The position numbers and the translations under genes were made by a program. From the NCBI GenBank assembly GCA_002328565.1, contig DCUU01000065.1, positions 1 to 61,427 of the forward strand: DNA of 61,427 nucleotides. The letters run 5' to 3'. Positions 15,360 through 23,360 of the stretch are shown here, piece by piece. The notes beneath the pieces were generated by a model. The model made no database searches and was not told the origin of the DNA. It saw only the letters and a list, made by a program, of their open reading frames with translations. Source of the DNA: Candidatus Moranbacteria bacterium UBA2206. Its GTDB lineage: Bacteria; Patescibacteriota; Minisyncoccia; Moranbacterales; UBA2206. Positions within the stretch are counted from its first letter, which is position 1. Every line of letters begins with the position of its first letter.

Positions 15360-16103
15360 TTATTCCAAAAACAACAACCCCGCCATCAGGGCCATACCCA
15401 ATACAAAGGCGATTGTTTGCCAAAAACCGGCCTTGAGCGAGCGATGCTTGTGAAGTTCAGGAATAAGGTCTGTTCCAGCGATATAGATAAACCCACCAGC
15501 GGCAAAAGGCACTAAAAATGAGGTTAAATCAGCCGTATTCAAATTTATCGCTAAAATTACAATCGCGCCAAGGACTGCTGTGAGCGCTGTGAGAAAGTTG
15601 AAAAACAAAGCTTTCGCCCTGGAAAAACCAGCATACACCAAAGAGGCAAAATCGCCAATTTCTTGAGGAATTTCATGGAAAATCACCGCTGTTGTTGTGG
15701 CAATTCCCAGCGGAACACTTACCAAAAAACTGGTAGCGATAATCATCCCATCGATGAAATTATGAATCGAATCTCCAATTAAAATTACATAAGAAAAAGG
15801 ATGAGGATGCTGTTCGCAAGGCTCTTCGTGACAATGGCGCCAACGAATGATTTTTTCAATCAGAAAGAAAATCAAAATTCCACCCAAAATTGAAAAGGAA
15901 ATTTCGATAGTATTTTGCGATTCCTCGAAAGCTTCCGGGATAAGATGAAGGAATGCATCCCCCATCAAAGTTCCAGCTGAAAAACTAACAAGATAAATCA
16001 AAACTTTATACAATTTTTTCTGATTCACAGATAGCGCAAAAACACCGACAAGCGAAATCAGACTAATAATTAAAACTGAAATAATTGTATAAATCCAAAT
16101 CAT
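15360..16103 (-). CDS. ZIP-family metal transporter
   Basis: A 247-aa polytopic protein with about eight membrane helices. Helix 4 has HNFIDGMIIA and helix 5 has FHEIPQEIGD, the paired metal-site motifs of ZIP transporters (Zn2+/Fe2+ uptake). A His-rich cytosolic loop RWRHCHEEPCEQHPHP lies before helix 4, as is usual for the variable metal-binding loop. Metal specificity cannot be told. The gene starts in an AT-only spacer with no Shine-Dalgarno. Confidence 0.93.
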   Translation of the reverse strand: MIWIYTIISVLIISLISLVGVFALSVNQKKLYKVLIYLVSFSAGTLMGDAFLHLIPEAFEESQNTIEISFSILGGILIFFLIEKIIRWRHCHEEPCEQHPHPFSYVILIGDSIHNFIDGMIIATSFLVSVPLGIATTTAVIFHEIPQEIGDFASLVYAGFSRAKALFFNFLTALTAVLGAIVILAINLNTADLTSFLVPFAAGGFIYIAGTDLIPELHKHRSLKAGFWQTIAFVLGMALMAGLLFLE

Positions 16104-16234
16104 AAAATTATAATTTTTATAATTTTTAATTTTGTAATTTTTAAATAAATCTTAAATTTTAATGTTTAAAAAATTTAGACATTAGAATATTATTTAAAAA
16201 TTAAAAATTGGAAATTAAAAATTCTAATAAAAAA

Positions 16235-16753
16235 TTATAAATAATTTTTTATTAACTCTATATGCCCCGCCTCCACTTGCATCAGCGCACCGAAAAATTT
16301 TCGAATATTCGGTTCTGTCGCTTCGGTGGTAAATTTTCTATAAAGTTCCACGGCATGATCTTCTAATTTAATTGTCTTTTGAAAATTTTCTAAATTTTCA
16401 TCCGCGCAAGTTTCTGGATTTATTTCCGGCATTGCAATGCCCAAAAGTTTTGTCACGATCACCGCATGTTCCAATTCCACTTTTGCCAAACGCTTATACA
16501 TCGCTTTGATTTTATATTCCGACGCTTTTCCCGCCATACAAAGATACATTGCATTGGCTCGAGTTTCAAGTGCCAATGTTTCCAAAAGATTTTTCTTAGA
16601 AAGCTCAGAGATCTCTTGTTTTTCATTCACAATTGGCCTAGCCTCATCAGCTAGTTTTATAAAATTATTCCTCGCCCCACAAAACGGACAGTCCGTCGGC
16701 TTCTCCTCCCCAATATACGCATCCCCGCAAATTTCACAAATGTATAGTTTCAT
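16235..16753 (-). CDS. Rubrerythrin with N-terminal rubredoxin domain
   Basis: A rubredoxin-like Fe(Cys)4 module comes first (C6, C9, C22, C25 in CEICG and CPFCG). A ferritin-like diiron four-helix domain follows with LALETRANAMYL, VELEHAVIV, DHAVELYRKF and QVEAGHIEL. This reversed domain order is known among anaerobes' rubrerythrins. It is expected to reduce peroxide with electrons from ferredoxin or NADH. Length 172 aa. The spacer upstream and downstream is almost pure A/T. Confidence 0.93.
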   Translation of the reverse strand: MKLYICEICGDAYIGEEKPTDCPFCGARNNFIKLADEARPIVNEKQEISELSKKNLLETLALETRANAMYLCMAGKASEYKIKAMYKRLAKVELEHAVIVTKLLGIAMPEINPETCADENLENFQKTIKLEDHAVELYRKFTTEATEPNIRKFFGALMQVEAGHIELIKNYL

Positions 16754-16777
16754 ATAATTTTAAATTAATTTAATCAA

Positions 16778-17896
16778 TTAAGACTGTTCCATAAAATTAG
16801 ATTTTTTATTTTCATTACTAGCTATCTCATCAAAAATTTTTTCAAAATATTCCGGTTTTGTTGTCTGTATAAAATCTTCCGCATCTTGAGAAAAATCCCC
16901 TATCAAATAGTGTTTCATCATTTTTTCATAGTGTTCTTGAGTAAATTTATCTCCATATTTTTTTATTCCCAATCTTTCCATTTCCATATCTAATAACTGC
17001 TTTCTCGCTAATCTCTCCGATGGATTACTCAAATATGCATCTATTCCTTCGCCACCTATCGCTTTATAAGATTCTATCAGCATTGTTCTTGCTTTTTCTG
17101 TTATGTCATAATCGCCCTCAGTGCTCGCATGAAGCATTTCGTGCATTCCGGCCATTTTATCTTTGGGAAGAGTGATTTCACGCTTGAATTGGTTATAATT
17201 ACCCATTGTAACATACTGATAATTTTCATCCCTCAAATCAAGAAGCTCTTTTATCCCATTTATAAATTTTATAATTGCACTGTCGCTTAGATTGTCCTTA
17301 TCAGAAAAAGAAAATTTAACAAAATCCAAATAAACAAGCCTGCGTTTTTGAGTTTTTTCTGCTTTTTCTAAATCTCCATCAAATTCTATTTTTAGTTTAT
17401 TAAGATATTCTTGACTGTCAATATGTTCTTTTAGATCGTCTAGTTCTTTTCTTATTTCTGGCTTATCCTTCAAACTCTCCGCTTGATCAGTCCTAGCTTT
17501 TTCTCTATCGAACTCAGAAGTTTTCTCTATTTTCTGATCGTATTCTTCTTTTGTCATTCCAACAATCAATATCCTCATTTCTTTTGTAGCTTTTTCAAAA
17601 AGATCCTGGGATTTTTTAGAAATATCTTCCAATTTTTTTATAATTCCATTTTTTTCAAGCGCTTCCTTTTTAACATCAGGATTAATTCCAACAGAATCAA
17701 CTGAATCATCCAGCTCTTTTTCTGTTTTTTTTAAACTTAAATCTTTTGTTTCTTTATCCATTTCCGCCACATTTGATTCAACCAATTTTTCTATATCAAT
17801 CTCTATTTTATCTTTTTCTGGATTTTTCTCGCCCTTATTTTTTTCAATTGAATCGGGATTTTCAACTTGATTAAATTTTTCTTCCATTTCATTCAT
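16778..17896 (-). CDS. Putative HExxH metallopeptidase with coiled-coil N-terminus
   Basis: A 372-aa protein of unknown family. Residues 1-185 are highly charged and predicted coiled coil. Residues about 225-310 look like a compact domain with MHEMLHASTEG, an HExxH motif at 252-256, followed about 40 residues later by AYLSNPSERLARKQ, where E294 could be the third zinc ligand. No signal peptide is present. It overlaps nothing and is four bases behind a 70-aa coiled-coil gene. The pair resembles the 62-aa/448-aa pair just upstream. Protease activity is inferred only from the motif. Confidence 0.6.
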   Translation of the reverse strand: MNEMEEKFNQVENPDSIEKNKGEKNPEKDKIEIDIEKLVESNVAEMDKETKDLSLKKTEKELDDSVDSVGINPDVKKEALEKNGIIKKLEDISKKSQDLFEKATKEMRILIVGMTKEEYDQKIEKTSEFDREKARTDQAESLKDKPEIRKELDDLKEHIDSQEYLNKLKIEFDGDLEKAEKTQKRRLVYLDFVKFSFSDKDNLSDSAIIKFINGIKELLDLRDENYQYVTMGNYNQFKREITLPKDKMAGMHEMLHASTEGDYDITEKARTMLIESYKAIGGEGIDAYLSNPSERLARKQLLDMEMERLGIKKYGDKFTQEHYEKMMKHYLIGDFSQDAEDFIQTTKPEYFEKIFDEIASNENKKSNFMEQS

Positions 17897-17900
17897 ATGA

Positions 17901-18113
17901 TTATAATTTTTCTTCTAGCTCCTTAATTTTTCTTTCCTCTAAGAGAGAAACAGCTTTTTTAATAACTATACCTTTCTCCTCTTTTAATTTATTAATCTGC
18001 TCCATAAATTCCTGTTTTATCCGATTTATTTTATTGATTTTATTTTTATTTTCCAACTCGAAAAAACCATACAATAAACCTGATTCCAGTTTTTTCTTTA
18101 TTTCTTCATCCAT
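17901..18113 (-). CDS. Small coiled-coil protein (70 aa)
   Basis: A short helical protein with regular hydrophobic spacing (INKINRIKQEFMEQINKLKEE) predicted to form a helical hairpin. It is followed after four bases by the HExxH gene, suggesting translation coupling. Similar in size and composition to the 62-aa product at 19571-19759. Function unknown. Confidence 0.65.
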   Translation of the reverse strand: MDEEIKKKLESGLLYGFFELENKNKINKINRIKQEFMEQINKLKEEKGIVIKKAVSLLEERKIKELEEKL

Positions 18114-18181
18114 AAAAAATTTATAAATTTTATAATAATTTCTCCCGCCTCTTTATCTATTTCTTATTTTTTAAAAATTAA

Positions 18182-19528
18182 TTATTTCTGTTTTAATCTA
18201 TTTTCAACATACTTTTCATCTATTTGTTTATTTGCTTTCATCATAGCTTTTAATAGTCGCTTATTTTCATACCATACTCTCGGAACTGTGCGAAAACCTG
18301 TTCCTCCAGCTACGTTAACTGCTTTCGCCGCATATTCTTCAGCCATAATCATTTCGCGCTCAGTTGCTTTATTTTTCAAAACGCGTTCGAATAATTTAGT
18401 TTTAATTTCTTCACGCGTTTTTTTCAAATCAGGATTAGTATTATTTTTTAACACCTTATCAATATTTATAGGTTCAATGCCATACACACTTTCAATTTCT
18501 TCTCTATCCTTAGTCTCATTCGCATCTATTTCTTTATCTAAGGCATCCGCTTTATTATATTGGTCAATAATTTCTTGGACCTGATTAAAATCTATTTCGT
18601 CAATAGGTTTGTAAAGTTCTGTCCATTTTTTGCCAGCCTCAGGAAACACCCCTGGTTGCATCATTAATTCTATTAATTTTTTAGTAATTTTCGAATTAAG
18701 CACCAATTTTCCTTTCTCACTGTCAAGTTCGCCTCGCATAGCCTTTACTTCTCGCATAATATTTTCTGCTTCTTGCCTAACTTCAAATTTCTTACCAAGA
18801 TTTTTTTCTAAATCAGCTTTTGATTTTTCATTAGCACTAAGATCTTTAGCAACTGACTCTTTTTTAGAAATCAAACGATCTTTTTCTTCTTCAATTTCAT
18901 CATATTTTTCTGCTAGCGGTTCCAATTCTTTTTCAAGTCTATCAATTTCTGCCTGATCTTCAGTCGAACCATGCCAAGATGAGTCTTGTTTGTCTAATTT
19001 TTCTTGACCAATCTTAAGTCTTAAACCATCTAACTGTCTACGAATTGGCATAATTTTTTGCACAAGAGTTTCTTTTCCTTCGTCCAATGAATTATATCCT
19101 TTTTCATCTTTCCCAGGTTCTTTATTCTCAACAGGCTCTTCTTGTATTGGCAATTCTTTTTTCTTTGGTTCTTCAATAACATCCTTTTCACTATTTGCTA
19201 TAAAAAATTCCATAGCCTCATTCTGAATTTTTTCAGTTGCTTCTTTGGTAATGGTTTGCTTTTTAGTCTCGATGTCCCCAATTTCTTTTTTAGCAGTTGA
19301 TATTTCTTCTGGACTTTCCACATTAAGTTTTTCTGCTGACATATCAATTTGTTCTGTTCCAGTTTGAATTGTTTTTTCACTTGCTCTTTTCATCTCTCCT
19401 AATTTAGCCTGTAAATCAGCAATTTGCGCTTCAATATTTTCAACTGTCAAAGGCTTTTCAACAATAGTTTCTGGAGTTTTTATTTCTTCTTGTTTCGCGT
19501 CCGCTGGTTTTATTTCTTCTTGGCTCAT
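18182..19528 (-). CDS. Large coiled-coil protein (448 aa), unknown
   Basis: An acidic protein dominated by heptad-like sequence. Residues 1-150 are low-complexity (many E, K, T, P). Residues 150-290 form a long coiled coil (IDRLEKELEPLAEKYDEIEE). The C-terminal 90 residues are more ordered, with ERVLKNKATEREMIMAEEYA and GGTGFRTVPRVWYENKRLL. There are no cysteines, no signal peptide and no membrane segments. It follows the 62-aa coiled-coil gene by 42 bases. No homologue is recognised. A cytoskeletal or scaffold role is possible but not shown. Confidence 0.7.
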   Translation of the reverse strand: MSQEEIKPADAKQEEIKTPETIVEKPLTVENIEAQIADLQAKLGEMKRASEKTIQTGTEQIDMSAEKLNVESPEEISTAKKEIGDIETKKQTITKEATEKIQNEAMEFFIANSEKDVIEEPKKKELPIQEEPVENKEPGKDEKGYNSLDEGKETLVQKIMPIRRQLDGLRLKIGQEKLDKQDSSWHGSTEDQAEIDRLEKELEPLAEKYDEIEEEKDRLISKKESVAKDLSANEKSKADLEKNLGKKFEVRQEAENIMREVKAMRGELDSEKGKLVLNSKITKKLIELMMQPGVFPEAGKKWTELYKPIDEIDFNQVQEIIDQYNKADALDKEIDANETKDREEIESVYGIEPINIDKVLKNNTNPDLKKTREEIKTKLFERVLKNKATEREMIMAEEYAAKAVNVAGGTGFRTVPRVWYENKRLLKAMMKANKQIDEKYVENRLKQK

Positions 19529-19570
19529 AGTTTTTTTATTAACTTATTTATTAGTAATATTTTTATAAAA

Positions 19571-19759
19571 TTATTTTTCTTTAATAATATTTCTTATTTT
19601 TTCCATCTTTATTTGTTCAAGTTTTATAATGCAATTATCGATAATCTCTCTTTGTTTCTTTTCAAGCTCTTTAATTTCACTAACCGCTTCATTATAAATA
19701 GCTTCTATTTTTTTAGATTTTTCTTTTAAATCATCATCTGAAAATTTGTTATTTGGCAT
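19571..19759 (-). CDS. Small coiled-coil protein (62 aa)
   Basis: MPNNKFSDDDLKEKSKKIEA begins a single helix-rich protein ending in KIRNIIKEK. It is the first gene of the four-gene coiled-coil cluster and precedes the 448-aa protein, as the 70-aa protein precedes the HExxH protein. Function unknown. Confidence 0.6.
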   Translation of the reverse strand: MPNNKFSDDDLKEKSKKIEAIYNEAVSEIKELEKKQREIIDNCIIKLEQIKMEKIRNIIKEK

Positions 19760-19837
19760 ATTATTTTGTTTAATTTTTTTATATTTTTATATTATAGTCA
19801 GCACACCATACTTATTTTGAAATTTTTTCCAGGCTTG

Positions 19838-19866
19838 TTGATATTTGTCCATAATTATTCTATATT
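19838..19866 (+). promoter_or_regulatory. Promoter of tRNA-Thr
   Basis: TTGATA (19838-19843), exactly 17 bases, then TATATT (19861-19866). The start would be near 19873, directly before the broken tRNA copy, which thus becomes a leader of the intact tRNA. Confidence 0.7.
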
Positions 19867-19875
19867 AAGTAAAGT

Positions 19876-19936
19876 GCCATCTTAGCTCAGTTTCCGCCAA
19901 AGGCGGACAGGGTCCGAGCGACGGCCGATTATACAA
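19876..19936 (+). pseudogene. Broken 5' copy of tRNA-Thr
   Basis: gccatcttagctcagtt (19876-19892) repeats the first 17 bases of the tRNA at 19937. Then comes a 23-base insert with the palindrome tccgccaaaggcgga, then gagcgacgg, matching the tRNA again. Sequence after that is unrelated. It cannot fold as a tRNA because the D arm is split and the anticodon and T arms are missing. Confidence 0.75.
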
Positions 19937-20009
19937 GCCATCTTAGCTCAGTTGGTAGAGCGACGGTATCGTAAACCGTAGGTCATCAGTTCGATCCTGA
20001 TAGATGGCT
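19937..20009 (+). tRNA. tRNA-Thr (anticodon CGU)
   Basis: Acceptor stem gccatct pairs with agatggc; discriminator T at 20009. Anticodon stem acggt/accgt encloses atcgtaa, giving CGT, which reads Thr ACG. T stem atcag/ctgat is perfect. CCA is not encoded. It is preceded by a broken copy of its own 5' half. Confidence 0.94.
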
Positions 20010-20015
20010 CATTTA

Positions 20016-20068
20016 CCCCCTTCTCCCTTTGGGAGAAGGTGCCTCGGTAATCCGAGGCGGATGAGGGG
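20016..20068. repeat. Composite double-hairpin repeat, family B, copy 2
   Basis: Outer cccc/gggg encloses two hairpins, ttctccc-ttt-gggagaa and gcctcgg-taat-ccgaggc. It ends five bases before the DUF559 stop codon. Its architecture is matched in inverted orientation at 20437-20490. Confidence 0.85.
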
Positions 20069-20073
20069 AAAAC

Positions 20074-20433
20074 TCACAAAAATTCTTCTATCTTTAAAAA
20101 TACTCCTTCTAAATTATCATTAATTTCATTATTCCAAAATCTTATCACTTCATATCCTCGTCTTTCTAAAAATTCTGTTCTTATTTTATCATATCCCTCC
20201 TGTTTTTCTTCCTTATGCTGAAATCCATCAATTTCTATAATAATTTTCTTTTCAATACATATAAAATCTACCACATATTTTCCTATTTGATATTGTCTTC
20301 TAAATTTCAAATTTCTAAAATTTCTATTTCTTAATTTTGACCAAATAATTATTTCTTGCGGTGTGGAATTTTTTCTTAAACTCCTATTTCTTTCTAGAAT
20401 TTGTTCTGTCAATTTTGTTTTTATTTTTATCAT
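20074..20433 (-). CDS. DUF559 protein, Vsr-like endonuclease fold
   Basis: A 119-aa protein with the full DUF559 pattern: SLRKNSTPQEIIIWSKLR, then KFRRQYQIGKYVVDFIC, then KIIIEIDGFQH. E27, D56, E67, D69 and H73 are candidate metal-site residues of the very-short-patch-repair-like PD-(D/E)xK fold. The terminal IRTEFLERRGYEVIRFWNNE strand-helix is typical. Biochemical role of the family is not established. The gene is tightly enclosed by inverted family B repeats. Confidence 0.93.
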   Translation of the reverse strand: MIKIKTKLTEQILERNRSLRKNSTPQEIIIWSKLRNRNFRNLKFRRQYQIGKYVVDFICIEKKIIIEIDGFQHKEEKQEGYDKIRTEFLERRGYEVIRFWNNEINDNLEGVFLKIEEFL

Positions 20434-20436
20434 TAC

Positions 20437-20490
20437 ACTCTCCCTCTCCTGTCCGGAGTACCGGACATCCTCTCCCTAAGGGAGAGGAGG
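20437..20490. repeat. Composite double-hairpin repeat, family B, copy 3
   Basis: Contains tgtccgg-agta-ccggaca and tctccct-aa-gggagag inside an outer ctc/gag pairing. Read on the minus strand it aligns along its length with 20016-20068. It begins three bases upstream of the DUF559 start codon. Confidence 0.85.
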
Positions 20491-20505
20491 AATATTATAT
20501 TTTTA

Positions 20506-21417
20506 TTATTCTTCACACAAATTCGCAATCCGAGCAAATTCTTCATTGACTAATCTTTGAATCTCTTCTAGATGAGGTTTATTTTCTTCTTTGAATAGAT
20601 GCTTAAAACGGCCTTGGGTTTTCAAAAATTCCGTCACGGGAGTTATTTTCTTTGGTTCGAAGCTTAATTTATGTTCACCATTCTCAATTTCATATAACGG
20701 CCAAAAATTTGTTTCCGTCGCTAGCTTTCCCACATTCACATATTGTGAAGTTGGAAATTTCCAATTATTAGTACAAGGTGAAAAAACGAGCAAGAAACTT
20801 GGCCCGTCAGTTTCCAGAGCTTTCTTAGCTTTCTTTTTGAGATCAGCTAAATAGGCGACATTAGCCTGAGCCAGATATTGAATTCTGTGAGCATTTACAA
20901 TCTCCATCAAATTCTTGCGCGTCTCAATCTTTCCAAAAGATTCTTTTCCGGTTGGCGTTGTTTCGGTGAAAGCTCCATAGGGTGTAGCCGATGATCTTTG
21001 ATTGCCCGTGTTCATATACCCACCATTGTCATAACAAACATACAGAAAATTATGTCCGCGCTCAAGCGCTCCTGACAAGCTCTGCAGTCCAATGTCATAC
21101 GTTCCACCGTCTCCGCCAAAAGCCACAAATTTAATTTTTTTATTTTTAGAAATCTTGCCTTTCTTTTTCAAAGCTTCGTAGGCTCTCTCCACTCCAGAAA
21201 TCGTGGCCGCCGCATTTTCAAAAGCATTGTGAATATAGGGCGCTTTCCAAGCTGAATATGGATAGAGCGTCGAAGTCACCTCCAAACACCCCGTCGCATT
21301 GGCGATAACCACATCGGTTTTGAGTTCCCCTAAAACTGCCCGCACAATCGCCGGAAACCCACAACCCGCACAAGCGCTGTGTCCCGCCGAATAATATTTT
21401 GTTAATTCTTTGTTCAT
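20506..21417 (-). CDS. porB: Pyruvate:ferredoxin oxidoreductase, beta subunit
   Basis: The TPP-binding subunit. GHSACAGCGFP holds the CxxC that contributes to the beta-subunit 4Fe-4S site, and FVAFGGDGGTYDIGLQSL with downstream N (CYDNGGYMNTGNQRS) forms the Mg-TPP motif. SPCTNNWKF contains a conserved cysteine. Length 303 aa. It is the last gene of the porG-porD-porA-(95 aa)-porB operon that oxidises pyruvate to acetyl-CoA and CO2 and reduces ferredoxin. Confidence 0.95.
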   Translation of the reverse strand: MNKELTKYYSAGHSACAGCGFPAIVRAVLGELKTDVVIANATGCLEVTSTLYPYSAWKAPYIHNAFENAAATISGVERAYEALKKKGKISKNKKIKFVAFGGDGGTYDIGLQSLSGALERGHNFLYVCYDNGGYMNTGNQRSSATPYGAFTETTPTGKESFGKIETRKNLMEIVNAHRIQYLAQANVAYLADLKKKAKKALETDGPSFLLVFSPCTNNWKFPTSQYVNVGKLATETNFWPLYEIENGEHKLSFEPKKITPVTEFLKTQGRFKHLFKEENKPHLEEIQRLVNEEFARIANLCEE

Positions 21418-21465
21418 GATTTCTTTACTAATTACTAATTATATACAAATATACTAATAAAAAAA

Positions 21466-21753
21466 TTAATTTTTATCTACTAAATCAAATTGTGATAAAT
21501 CTTCAATATTGCAATTATGGACATACAAAGCCTTCCCTTTTTCATCCCAAATAGCATATGGAAATGCGGAATCGCTTAGATAACCAGAAAATACTTTCTT
21601 ATCTTCATAAAGAATTGTTTCTGCTAATGATTTAGGTTTATATAAAGTTATATCTCGTACATTATAATCTCCCTTTGTTTTAAATTTTTCACCTTCCAAC
21701 TCACGTATTGCAAAGTCCTTTTTTTCACTAATTATATTTCTTAGAGTTTCCAT
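21466..21753 (-). CDS. Hypothetical protein inside the por operon (95 aa)
   Basis: A 95-codon frame between porA (7-base gap) and porB (48-base gap). The product is soluble with mixed alpha/beta character (SAFPYAIWDEKGKALYVHN). One cysteine, no motif and no known por subunit match. Its position suggests cotranscription with por, but the spacing towards porB is larger, so it may be a later insertion. Confidence 0.65.
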   Translation of the reverse strand: METLRNIISEKKDFAIRELEGEKFKTKGDYNVRDITLYKPKSLAETILYEDKKVFSGYLSDSAFPYAIWDEKGKALYVHNCNIEDLSQFDLVDKN

Positions 21754-21760
21754 AACAATT

Positions 21761-22903
21761 TTATTTTATATATCCCCCTTCAATTTTACCTGCAAACACA
21801 TCTTCTATTTGTTTTTGGAAAATATCGCGTCCACCGAGGCCATAAACATAGGATTTGGTATTTTTTATTTCTTTGGCTTCGTATAAACTTTTCGTAATTT
21901 CACTATAAAATGGCGGGTAAGTTCCGATTGATTGAGCGCGATCCAGTACAATTATTTCCTTGGCATTTTTTAAGGCCTCGGCAATTTTTTTATGTGGAAA
22001 TGGTCTAAATAATTCTATTTTCAAAATTCCAACTTTTTCTCCCGCTTCTCTAAGTTTATCCACCACCACTTTAGCCGTTCCAGCTGCACTGCCAGTTATG
22101 ATCATTATTTTTTGTGCATCTTCCAATCTATATTCCTCAAAAATAGAATATTTTCTCCCGCTGATTTTTTCAAAATCTTTTGCAATTTTTTCATATTCAG
22201 CTTCCGCTGTCCGCATTGCTTCTTCTTGATCAATTCTAAATTCAAAATAGGAATTTTGTAGTGCTACTGCTCCATAGGTCACAGGATTTTCGGTGTCGAG
22301 TAGTGAGCTAATTGCCTCAAATTCTCCCACGAATTCTTGCACAACTTTTGTTTCCAAAATTTCCAAATTTTCCACGCTGTGAGAAGTATTAAATCCGTCC
22401 ATAATCACCATAATCGGCAGTTTCACTTTTTCCGCTAATTTCATTCCGATTATTGTTTTGTCATAAACTTCCTGACCATTTTCACAAAAAAGTTGAATCC
22501 AGCCGCTGTCACGACAGCCCATCACATCCGAATGATCCCCGTGAATGTTTATCGGTGAAGCCAAAGCTCGCGCGCTCACTAGCATCATAATCGGCAATCT
22601 AAAACCACTGGCGATATAGAGAACTTCATGCATCAAAGCTAAACCTTGCGAACTGGTGGCTGTGGCAGTTCTTGCGCCAGCCGAACTTGCGCCAATTGCT
22701 GCGCTCATGGCTGAGTGTTCTGATTCTACTTTTATCATCTCTGTTTCCACCTCGCCATTGGCCTCAAATCCAGCATAGGTTTCAATAATTGTAGTCTGCG
22801 GAGTAATCGGATAAATCGGCATCACGTCCAAATCAACTTGTTTCAAAGCCTCCGCCGCCGCCGCACCGCCCGTGAGCGCTATACGCTTAGTTTTATGTAG
22901 CAT
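21761..22903 (-). CDS. porA: Pyruvate:ferredoxin oxidoreductase, alpha subunit
   Basis: Start taken as the ATG at 22903 (MLHKTKRIALTGGAAAAEAL). The frame extends to 22936 but those codons fall in an intergenic gaaacatgaaac-type repeat. The domain I signature PIYPITPQTTIIE, then EMIKVESEHSAMSAAIGAS and ARTATATSSQGLALM are clear. About 380 aa. Domain II (QKIMIITGSAAGTAKVVVDKLREAG) closes the protein. Together with PorB it forms the catalytic core. Confidence 0.95.
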   Translation of the reverse strand: MLHKTKRIALTGGAAAAEALKQVDLDVMPIYPITPQTTIIETYAGFEANGEVETEMIKVESEHSAMSAAIGASSAGARTATATSSQGLALMHEVLYIASGFRLPIMMLVSARALASPINIHGDHSDVMGCRDSGWIQLFCENGQEVYDKTIIGMKLAEKVKLPIMVIMDGFNTSHSVENLEILETKVVQEFVGEFEAISSLLDTENPVTYGAVALQNSYFEFRIDQEEAMRTAEAEYEKIAKDFEKISGRKYSIFEEYRLEDAQKIMIITGSAAGTAKVVVDKLREAGEKVGILKIELFRPFPHKKIAEALKNAKEIIVLDRAQSIGTYPPFYSEITKSLYEAKEIKNTKSYVYGLGGRDIFQKQIEDVFAGKIEGGYIK

Positions 22904-22955
22904 GTGTTTTGTATTTAATTTTGTTTCATGTTTCATGTTATATGTTTTATGAAAA

Positions 22956-23219
22956 TTATTTCTTTTTCATAATTATCGCTTTAACTGGGCAAACTTCCGC
23001 GCAAACACCACAGCCCTTGCAATATTCATAATCAACATCTGCTTTATCCCGCTGTCCTTCTTTATATTTTTTCATTTCAATGCAAGCATCCGGACAAAAC
23101 GGCACACAAGTACCACAGCCGATACATTTTTCTTTATCCACTTCCGGATGCATATATCGCCACGCTCCGGTTTTAGGTGATTTTTCTTGATTGTGTTTTA
23201 TAACTGCGCCAAACTCCAT
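22956..23219 (-). CDS. porD: Pyruvate:ferredoxin oxidoreductase, delta (ferredoxin) subunit
   Basis: ATG at 23219 (MEFGAVIKHNQEK) gives 87 aa; the upstream frame to 23273 runs through repeat sequence. Two 4Fe-4S motifs are seen, CIGCGTCVPFCPDAC and CKGCGVCAEVCP, the usual eight-iron ferredoxin arrangement of PorD. It passes electrons from PorAB to soluble ferredoxin. Confidence 0.95.
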   Translation of the reverse strand: MEFGAVIKHNQEKSPKTGAWRYMHPEVDKEKCIGCGTCVPFCPDACIEMKKYKEGQRDKADVDYEYCKGCGVCAEVCPVKAIIMKKK

Positions 23220-23360
23220 AGTCGTAAAATACAAGATGCAAGAAACAATAATCAAACAAAATCCAATTATCAATTTTCAATAATCAAGTTACTTGAATTT
23301 TGATTATTAATTCTTAGAATTTATTTGTATCTTGTACCTTGTATCTTGTTTCTTAATTAT

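Larger units (their letters stand above)
20016..20490 (-). mobile_element. Putative DUF559-carrying mobile unit
   Basis: A single DUF559 gene fills the space between two inverted composite hairpin repeats, with only five bases between stop and the left repeat and three between the start codon and the right one. No promoter outside the repeat is possible. A lone repeat of the same family is at 7113-7162. The arrangement is like REP/RAYT or a minimal TIR-bounded element, with a nuclease-fold protein as the only coding cargo. Mobility is inferred. Confidence 0.5.
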
